This document shows positions 56,768 through 64,000 of a stretch of DNA of 64,000 nucleotides, piece after piece. Below the pieces are notes generated by a model. It searched no databases. It saw only the letters and a list, made by a program, of their open reading frames with translations, and was not told where the DNA came from. The DNA is from Atherinomorus stipes (taxonomy: Eukaryota > Chordata > Actinopteri > Atheriniformes > Atherinidae). Location of the stretch: positions 681,001-745,000 of the forward strand of contig JALJCO010001448.1 in assembly GCA_023101725.1 (NCBI GenBank), read 5' to 3'. Position 1 is the stretch's first letter, and every line of letters starts with the position of its first letter. Position numbers and translations under genes: made by a program.

Positions 56768-57240
56768 CTTTCATTGTGTCCAACCTCCTCCCAGTAAAAA
56801 TGCTCCTGTTGTTCCAGCTGATATCAACTTTCAGTAGTTTCCTTCGCACTCTCCAGGTTTTTCACCGCCGGTTCACGCACATAAATCAGCCGCGCAAATA
56901 ACCTTATTCCTGGAGGTTCCGACAACACAAATATTCCACGTCGTTTAGTCCTGACTTGCCTTGTTTTCTCTGAGGAGTTCAACTTTCTCTACTTTGCCCA
57001 CAGACCCGCTGAGAGAACAAAACCGCGCTACGTGCTGGAGTTTCGGTTGAGAGTAAATCCAGGTTCAGCTTCTGGTTGTTTCACGCAGCGGCTTCCCACC
57101 CCCACATGTGGCCGGTCAACACTCGTGGAGACGCTGAGGCATTCATCGCTCTGAGCGCAGAGATTTCCACCGGAGAGAGAAGAGGGGGTTTGGCAGGGGG
57201 GGATGCGTTGTGCTGCGTTCATGTGCGCCTCGTACTCTAT
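56768..57240 (-). other. Candidate first exon (5' UTR plus start codon)
   Basis: On the minus strand a moderately CpG-rich region of about 450 bases ends GGACACAATGAAAG|GTGAGTG: an ATG (56774-56772) in a good Kozak context (A at -3) followed after four bases by a near-consensus splice donor. This is the classic layout of a 5' UTR exon whose coding part is only Met-Lys plus one base. The upstream limit is a guess; CTTTATAGAG near 57240 is a weak TATA-like element, and the complementary + strand reads CTCTATAAAG. Which gene follows cannot be said: no further minus-strand exon was recognised at lower coordinates. Confidence 0.35.
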
Positions 57241-57397
57241 AAAGCCGAGGTGGGAATTGACGTTACCATGAAAGTTAGATGTGTATTCATAGGCTTTGCT
57301 CAATTAAACAAAAAGATCCTTTTTTAAAGTTCCAGGTACATGTAAATAGATAAATTTTACTGTAGTATAATGTAATGTATATTAGAGGTGCAACAAT

Positions 57398-57530
57398 GAG
57401 CTCTATGCACGACTTCATTACTTCCTGAACTTAAGGTAGCTCCTTTGTTTCCTGTCTTTCATTACTGGACGAACTGATTAATCCAGGTGTGTCTGGCCAG
57501 TTACTGAGATCAGACACAACTGGACTAATA
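57398..57530. mobile_element. Palindromic MITE family A, truncated copy
   Basis: Complete first arm (CTCTATGCACGACTTCATTA to CCAGGTGTGTCTGGCC), then only the start of the second arm (CAGACACAACTGGACTAAT) before it dissolves into a TA/CA repeat. Confidence 0.85.
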
Positions 57531-57631
57531 TATATACACACACATTTAAATTAGGGGGTGCCACAATACATGCATTCATATCCAAACGTTCAATAACCTA
57601 TGTGGATGTATTGGAACTGTGATCACTGTGT

Positions 57632-57649
57632 GTGTATACATATACATAC

Positions 57650-57683
<34 letters not shown>

Positions 57684-57760
57684 CACATATACATACATAG
57701 GAGAGATACACGAGAGAAAGAGAGAAGAGAGAGAGAGAGAGAGGGGAGAGAGAGAGAATA
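57632..57760. repeat. TA / GA compound microsatellite
   Basis: A TA tract (57648-57672), ACAGAGAGACAC, then an irregular GAGA tract to 57760. Confidence 0.93.
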
Positions 57761-57764
57761 TGTA

Positions 57765-58820
57765 AAGTTAACTTTCTGGCCAATCAAAATCCCTGATGCT
57801 GTGTTTGATTATTTTAAGATAATCTTTATTTAATTTTATAATTCATTTTCCATTTCAATTTGAATTGTAATTGAATTTCATTCTTTTTTATTTTTAAATT
57901 TTTGATTTATTATTTAAAGGAGCCGTGAATTCACGGCAGGTTTTCAGCAACTGTAGGCGTATGGGTGTTTTTTTGTTTTCTTTTAACCATTTATGTCTTT
58001 TCAAAAACTTTTTTTTTTCAAAATATAAAATCTTAGCACGTGTGTTCACTGTAGCTATTGCACATGTAAAACTCGACAATCATTTGTTGCATCGGTTATG
58101 TTCTTAAAAGCCCACGGTTTCATACTTCAAAAACCATAAATTAAACTGTAATCCATGTCTTGAAGTCTTGAAGATGGTTTAGATAACCTACATTTTAATG
58201 TCAATGATTGACAAATGTTATGTTTGGCTTTGGCGGAAAAAATCAAACATTTCAAACCGTTGATAGCAGTATTTCCCGCAGCGCTTTAACGCAGCATTAG
58301 CAGCCAGAGAAAGGACCGATGCTCTGCAGACCTCTTCTGGCCAACTGGAAACATGCATCGCATATATCTGTCATGGTTATTGTCACTTCACAAACTCCTC
58401 CTGAAGCCCTCACTGCAGTTTTCTGTTCGCAGAAACACATTTTATAATGTATTTATTACAACTTAATGATCAAGTGATAGTGCATGAATAGAAGTTCATA
58501 TACAAGAAGCTACATGCAATAGAAGTGAATTTCTTTCATAAATCAAAAGTTTCTCCTCCACAACCGATGAGCAGAGAAAACAGGTTCTCTAAGTATCTCA
58601 GACACGTTCATCAGTCTCTTCCCAGATCAGTCAGACAGATGTTCAGCTAAAGTTGCATCATATGCAGCCGTGGGAATATTTGTTAGTTTAGACTTAAAAA
58701 CAGGACTAGACAGATACAAATTAGTCAACCCAATGCTTTAGCATGATAAAACAGTATTTGCAGATTAAATATAATCATTCTTACATTTTTGCTGCTGGAA
58801 ACTATGCATAGAGTTATTGT
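57765..58820. other. No recognised feature
   Basis: AT-rich sequence with no ORF of interest and no termini. Confidence 0.45.
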
Positions 58821-59062
58821 TTAAAGGTACAATGTGTAAATAAAATCTAAGGTCAATGGCAGAAAAATGTGATACATAATTGAAAACATTGTTTCTATTT
58901 ATGGGTAACTGCTGCTATAGAATAACTGTAATGTGTTTATTGTCTTAGAATGAGTCATTTATATCTACTTGCCTCCAGCACATATATGGAGGCCGCCATA
59001 TTTGTTCCACCATTTTTACTACGGTGTCCCTGAATGGACAAAATAATGTGTGTGAAGTGAGA
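58821..59062 (+). mobile_element. MITE fragment with TTAAAGGTACAATGTGTAA start
   Basis: The start and the block ATATGGAGGCCGCCATATTTGTTC are those of a common fish MITE. The closing end is absent. Confidence 0.65.
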
Positions 59063-59321
59063 ACCATCTGAACTTCAGAACAGATGGGGACAGAATCCGG
59101 GCCGGACGCCTTCCGGGGGTCCTGGCTCTTGAGCAGCAGTTTAACCCTCTCTCTCTCTGTGACAATGAGAGGGGGTGGGGTGGGGGGTGTTAGGTCCAGA
59201 TGACATCTTGACGTAAAATACTGCAGTAAAGTACTTAACTGCAGATGTTAACATGACCAACCCTTGCTTGCAAAAAAAAAAGATAAAAGAAACATTTAGT
59301 ACCTACTACACAGCAAATTTG

Positions 59322-60042
59322 ACAGTGTATATCCAACACTTTAGGAGTATATTGTACACCAATTTCGGTGTTTATTTGGGTCCAAGGAGTCAGTGTACAT
59401 TTTACACTGTTCTCAGAGTTTTAAGTCAACACTAATCTAGAGTTAAATGCCTAACACTATAAGAGTAAAAATGAACTCTTAGGGTTGCTCTCAAGTATAA
59501 AAATGAAAATAGGCCTTCCTTTGAGGTAATGGAGGTGAATGCTAAAGGATTTTGAATTATGTATTAATATTAACACATTATTTCCCATCATGCATTGACC
59601 CAAAATTACTGTCCTGAATATCGGCACAGAAATTTGGGAGAGTTGTGAAGATAAGTACTCTGACAGTTACCAAGCAAGTACTGATAGTCAGCTACAACTA
59701 CTACAACTATCAACTTCAACAAAATATTTTTTAATTGAAATACTGTGCACACTAAGGAGACCCAAGGGATCACATACAGTATACACTTAACTCACGGTGC
59801 AGGACCATACAGGGGAGTCACAAAGCATGATGGGAAATATTCAAGCCAAAGAAGGCGGAGTCTTCCTGCGTGAACTTAGTTACACTTCATAGACTTAATT
59901 AAACACTCAAAGAGGAAATTTGTTTTAACTCTGAAAATTTTCACCAGCACTGGTGGTTATTTTACTCTCAATGGTGTTAGAATTACTCTGAAATAGTAAA
60001 TATGACTTAACACCTCAAATTTAACACTGGGGATTTCACTGT
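59322..60042. mobile_element. 721-bp MITE with ACAGTG ends
   Basis: Left ACAGTGTATATCCAACACTT and right, inverted, ACAGTGAAATCCCCAGTGTT. The interior is dominated by TTAACAC/GTGTTA/ACTCT motifs in both orientations. No coding content. Confidence 0.82.
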
Positions 60043-60049
60043 GTACCTT

Positions 60050-60201
60050 TATTTTTTTAGTATATCATTTGAAACTGCATTTCCATATTGTTATTTTAAT
60101 GCAAACTATTTATTGATTGAATCCCCCATATGTATATTGTTATCATGATATAAAATGAGCTATATCGTGATATGAGATTTTGGTCATATCAACCATCCCT
60201 A
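60050..60201 (-). mobile_element. hAT-like element end fragment
   Basis: AGCTATATCGTGATATGAGA, TTTGGTCATATCAACCATCCCTA is the inward-reading end of a TAGGGATGGTTGATATG element; the start is not found. Confidence 0.6.
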
Positions 60202-61500
60202 CTCCACACATTGTGAATCCCCAGTTAACCATTACTAGAAAATTACTTAATATCTTTTATGTCATCTTCACATCTACCAAATTCATCCTGTATGCCAGTT
60301 AAGGCCCCTGTGCCGTATGTTTGACACCCCTGAATGAGATATTTTTTAAAAGTTACGATGCACCACTGGAAAGCTGAGATTCTCCAATGATGATGTGAAT
60401 GATGTACACCATTCCAGGCTACAAAGTTCTGTAGATTTAGTAAAAATTTATTTCTGGCCAATCGCCATAACAGTTCATCTTTGAAGCCACACTTTGCTCC
60501 AGGAGCAGATGATACTGTAACAAAAAGGGTCCTATTACATCAGCATGGGTCCAGTAAAAGCAGTCCAGTAAAACAGTTGGTCCACAACGAGTCTTTTCTC
60601 CATAAAACCTTTAGTAGGCGAAAGTTGAGGGATTTTTAAGGGGTTAAAGTCAACTGAGAATGTGTCACAGTTTTAGAGTATTTGATAATGAACCCACCAG
60701 AGGAGAGAGATGGTTGCCCTCTGCCCCCTCACACCTCCCCCATCCATCCACTCACACTCACGACCCTCCATTCCCATCGCAACCAGCTTTTCCTGCTCCT
60801 CTCTTTAGTGTGTGTGTGAAAAGTGAAGCTGAATGGCGCAGTGTTTGTCTCCGGGCTGTGAATGCAGCTCGTTGCCCCTGACAGACAGGCATGCTCATTC
60901 ATGCTCTGCTTTTCCTCTTTTCCAAATAACTTCCCTGCCATTCTTCTATGAATACAACCTTTCTTTTCTCTGGATTTTATCTACAAATTCATGCAAACAA
61001 CTAATTTCTAAAGTGCCCTTAAAATAAATTTTTTAAAACTTTAAAATGAAAATAACAGATTGAATTTATTCATGGTAACAGTGAACAGACTGGTCCTGAA
61101 TGGTCCATTCTGATATGCTGTTAGTTGTCTTTATTATCCATATGTGGCTAGTTCACTAACGAGACTCAAACTCTGACATTAAGATACTAAGTAGGAAATT
61201 CATCATCATTCCTTTTTAAGGAATCAGTCAACAATTTTTCCTCATTTTTTTCTTTGCTAGTTGGTTTTGATTGTGTTTAGTTCATGTGAAGGTTTTTTTG
61301 TGTACAGCAAACAAAGTTTAAACACCACAAATATGTATATATAAAACATCATTAGTGTCAGTATTATGTGATTATGTGTGCATAAACACACATGCAGAAG
61401 TGTCCTCGGAGGGAACAGGGCTTCACAGATGACTCGTATTTCCACATGACATTATGAGCAGCAGTCAGTCATCTGGGAATTACGGGAAAGTGAACTCTTA
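60202..61500. other. No recognised feature
   Basis: Overlapping short ORFs near 60660-61030 lack domains. No termini are visible. Confidence 0.4.
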
Positions 61501-61700
61501 AAGGTACAGTATGTAAGAATTACTGACATAATGTGGTAACGATGGGAGAAAAAAAGATGTTTTCTTTCAAATTACTTCATATTCCAAGCACTGTTGTGAA
61601 TGTATGGTGGCCATTAGTGGTCAAAATTCTCGTAGACGTAAAGATGTTTTCATCTGTGAGCGGATCCAGGGGTCTCGGGTGTAGCTATGACTGGACTATG
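61500..61700 (+). mobile_element. MITE fragment with AAAGGTACAGTATGTAAG start
   Basis: The opening motif, CAAGCACTGTTGTGAATGTA and GGATCCAGGGGTCTCGGG resemble a common fish MITE related to the one at 58821. The end is unclear. Confidence 0.5.
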
Positions 61701-61762
61701 AGTAACTACTTTTAATTTTTTTTTTAAGGCGTTACTTATCCCAAACAGTGTTCTGACTCCCA

Positions 61763-62568
61763 TTAAAGGAGTGATGACATAACAGTTAAAAACTAGTTTA
61801 TGTTGTTTGCATTACTGCATATGTAAATACTCCAAAGAAAAAAAAACGGCATTTTTTACAGCGGAGTATTGTTTTGAAACGCCAGACCTCACTTCCTCAG
61901 TAATACAGTTGGGTCCAGTGATGATATGGAGCTTTACCCGGAGACCACGTTGACTTCATTTTGATTGGCTACACCTTATTTGGCTATGACCTTATTTGGA
62001 GAATCTAGGTCAAGCTGCAGTCGGAGTTTGCTAAAGGCTAACTGCTAGCAACATGGGCACTTTAGACAGTGAGCTACGTTTATCAGACAAGACAGCATTT
62101 AGAAAATAAATAAACTTACAGGTAATGACAAGGTTGTGGCCCCCTCCCTCAGTGTTACTGCAGAAGTTTGCTTTTAAATCCATTTGTTTGAAAATCCAGA
62201 CCTGACTGCACAGAAGTTACTACTAGCTCCATACACGAAGCTGAATCAGACAGGGAGGGGAGGGGGGAGCGGACGGTGCATAAACCGTTAGGAGAGAGAG
62301 AGAGGGGGGGGGGGGGGGGGGGGGCGCTGTTTACTTGATAGTGTGCTCTTATTGGAGCAATTAAATTACGTAGAATGATAGAACTACGTAGAATGATAGC
62401 CTGCTGTCTGATTCAACTGTTTCTGAGCAGAGAGACAAAGCTGACAGACCATAAACAGGAACTTTGATTCTCACTCTGGACATTCACATGGCCTCATCAG
62501 TGCACAAGAGATCATATTATACACCCAAAACCCCAGAAAAGTGAAATTTGATGTCATGGCACCTTTAA
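61763..62568. mobile_element. MITE with TTAAAGGxGxxATGACAT ends
   Basis: Left TTAAAGGAGTGATGACATAA and right, inverted, TTAAAGGTGCCATGACATCA. About 806 bases including a long G run. Its right end is the junction with the reverse transcriptase relic. Confidence 0.8.
62304..62324 (+). repeat. G21 homopolymer
   Basis: Twenty-one consecutive G following a GA tract. Such runs are rare, unstable and capable of quadruplex formation. Length may also be misread by sequencing. Confidence 0.9.
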
Positions 62569-63926
62569 ACAAAGCTGGTACAGCTGTTGTAAAGCACTGC
62601 GCTGACCAGCTCGCCCCGGTGTTTACCCACACCTTCAACACCTCGCTGGAGCTGGGTCGTGTCCCAGCATGCTTCAAGGCCTCGACCATCATTCCTGTCC
62701 CCAAGCAAGCCAAGGTCACAGGCCTAAATGACTATAGACCTGTCGCCCTGACGTCTGTGGTCATGAAGGTCCTTGAGCGCCTTGTCCTGGCCCATCTGAA
62801 GTGCATCACTGATCCTGAGCTGGACCCGTTGCAGTTTGCATACAGAGCGAACAGATCCACGGAGGACGCCGTGAACATGGCTCTGCATTACACCTTAAAA
62901 CATCTGGGAACTGCCGGCAGCTATGCCAGGATCCTGTTCGTCAACTTCAGTTCGGTCTTCAATCCCGTCCCACCATCTATCCTGGAGCACCAGCTGTCCC
63001 TGCTGCAGGTACCTGCCTCCACTCGCAGGTGGATTATGGACTTTCTGACTAACAGGTCCCAGCGGGTGAAGCTGGGAAAGAGCATTTCCAGCTCTAAGTC
63101 CACCTGCACCGGTTCCCCGCAGGGCTGTGTCCTGTGCCCACTACTGTTCTCCCTTTACACCAACAGCTGTGTTTCTCTCCACCCGTCGGTCAAGCTTCTC
63201 AAGTTTGCAGATGACACCACCTTGGTAGGTCTCATCTCCAAGGGGGACGAGTCGGCTTACAGGAGGGAGATCGAGCGGCTGCAGGTGTGGTGTAATGACA
63301 ACAACCTGGAGCTCAATGCCCTGAAGACAGTGGAGATGGTGGTGGACTTCAGGATGGACCCAGCCCCACCCCTTCCTGTTGTGCTGGAAGGCATCCAGGT
63401 GAACTCTGTGGAGTCCTGCAAGTTCCTGGGGTTGCCCATCTCCAGGGACCTGAAGTGGGAACTCAACATCAATACCCTCCTAAGAAAAGGCCCAGCAGAG
63501 GATGTACTTCCTTTGGCAGCTGCAGAAATACAGACTGTTGTGGGCCATGATGACCCAGTTCTACATGGCCATCGTAGAGTCTATCCTCACTCACTCCATC
63601 ATTACCTGGTTCCCCGCTGCAGCTGAAAAGATCTCATCAAGCTGCAGCGGGTGATACGCTCTGCAGAGAAGGTGACTGGCCGCCCCCTGCCCTTCCTCAA
63701 GTACCTGCATGACTCCAGGACGCTGAGGAGGGCAAGAAAGATCATGGCCGACCCCTCCCATCCGGGCCACGGCCTCCTCACCCTGCTCCCCTCTGGGAGA
63801 AGGATGCGGCATCTGGGGGCCAAGACAGAGCGATACAAACGCAGTTTTTTCCCCTCAGCCGCCAGGCTGCTCACGGACGCTGGTTTCCCTTTTTCCCCTG
63901 CCCCCTCAGGGATAAAGGCACAGTAA
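62569..63926 (+). pseudogene. LINE reverse transcriptase, inactivated
   Basis: One open frame runs from 62541 to 63626, but its first nine codons lie in the adjacent MITE, so the apparent start is accidental. Polymerase motifs in order: GLNDYRPVALTSVVMKVLER (fingers), FAYRANRSTEDAV, ILFVNFSSVFN (motif A, residues 132-142 of the frame), TGSPQGCVLCPLLFSLYTN (motif B), LLKFADDTTLVG with the FADD catalytic pair at Asp224-Asp225 (motif C), then NNLELNALKTVEM. In motif A the catalytic Asp is Asn (codon 62943-62945). Near 63485 the frame shifts: the expected K-x-Q-Q-R-M-Y-F-L reading continues in another frame, and shifts again near 63625 into the C-terminal part ending at 63926 (RLLTDAGFPFSPAPSGIKAQ). 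Both defects make it non-functional. Confidence 0.9.
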
Positions 63927-64000
63927 AATCAGCAGTGTTGGAGTAACACTTAAAGAGTCGATTTTAACACAAAGCCAGGTTACATATGGTCCTGCCCTGT
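62569..64000 (+). mobile_element. 5'-truncated non-LTR retrotransposon (LINE)
   Basis: Homology to reverse transcriptase begins immediately after the MITE end and continues past 63926. It lacks the endonuclease and the N-terminal part of the polymerase, the usual result of incomplete target-primed reverse transcription. Higher GC than the surroundings. The motif set suggests a Rex/CR1/L2-group fish LINE, but the clade cannot be fixed by eye. Bases 63926-64000 may already be 3' UTR or flank. Confidence 0.88.

Noticed and set aside
57238..57300. Plus-strand promoter at CTCTATAAAG followed by MKVRCVF
   Set aside because: The short hydrophobic reading stops soon after and no donor or conserved exon follows; the minus-strand interpretation of this region is better supported.
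62471..62719. Minus-strand 82-codon ORF
   Set aside because: It is the antisense of the reverse transcriptase reading and the MITE end.

Overview
The window is vertebrate nuclear DNA, almost certainly from a teleost fish. It is AT-rich and intergenic or intronic in character. It has long CA, TA and CT microsatellites and is packed with decayed DNA transposons of kinds typical of fish: Tc1/mariner copies with inactivated transposases, short hAT-like elements starting TAGG and flanked by 8-bp target-site duplications (TSDs), foldback MITEs, tRNA-derived SINEs, and one 5'-truncated non-LTR retrotransposon. There are no bacterial-type genes, operons, rRNAs, genuine tRNA genes or CRISPR arrays. 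No complete host protein-coding gene can be supported.

Layout. 0-9 kb: a palindromic MITE, then a four-element nest (1260-4128: foldback element, a TIR element, a hAT MITE and a Tc1 copy), a hAT-like element at 5.1-6.0 kb and a Tc1 pseudo-element at 6.9-8.1 kb. 10-12.4 kb: a third Tc1 relic, one isolated exon-like ORF (11876) and a hAT MITE. 14-18.2 kb: stacked foldback elements, with two copies of a long palindrome each followed by the same small palindromic MITE. 20.6-25 kb: a TIR element, two SINEs and a hAT-in-hAT nest with 40-bp tandem repeats. 26.2-32.8 kb: the densest part, where a Tc1 copy is split by a hAT-like element that itself holds two further MITEs. 34-38 kb: two more hAT-like nests. 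40-50 kb: TIR elements, the longest TA tracts, a fifth Tc1 relic, and a MITE interrupted by a hAT-like element whose empty site survives in a second copy of that MITE at 41 kb. 51.6-57.3 kb: two CpG-rich stretches that may hold minus-strand promoters or first exons, plus a large foldback. 58.8-64 kb: MITEs, a 21-base G run, and a reverse transcriptase relic that begins exactly where a MITE ends.

The sequence therefore reads mainly as an insertion record. TSDs, interrupted elements and one paralogous empty site give a relative order of insertion. The only hints of host genes are three exon-like or promoter-like segments, all of modest confidence. Family names rest on recognition of termini and motifs by eye. 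Superfamily is firm for Tc1 and for hAT-like elements with an 8-bp TSD, and left open elsewhere.
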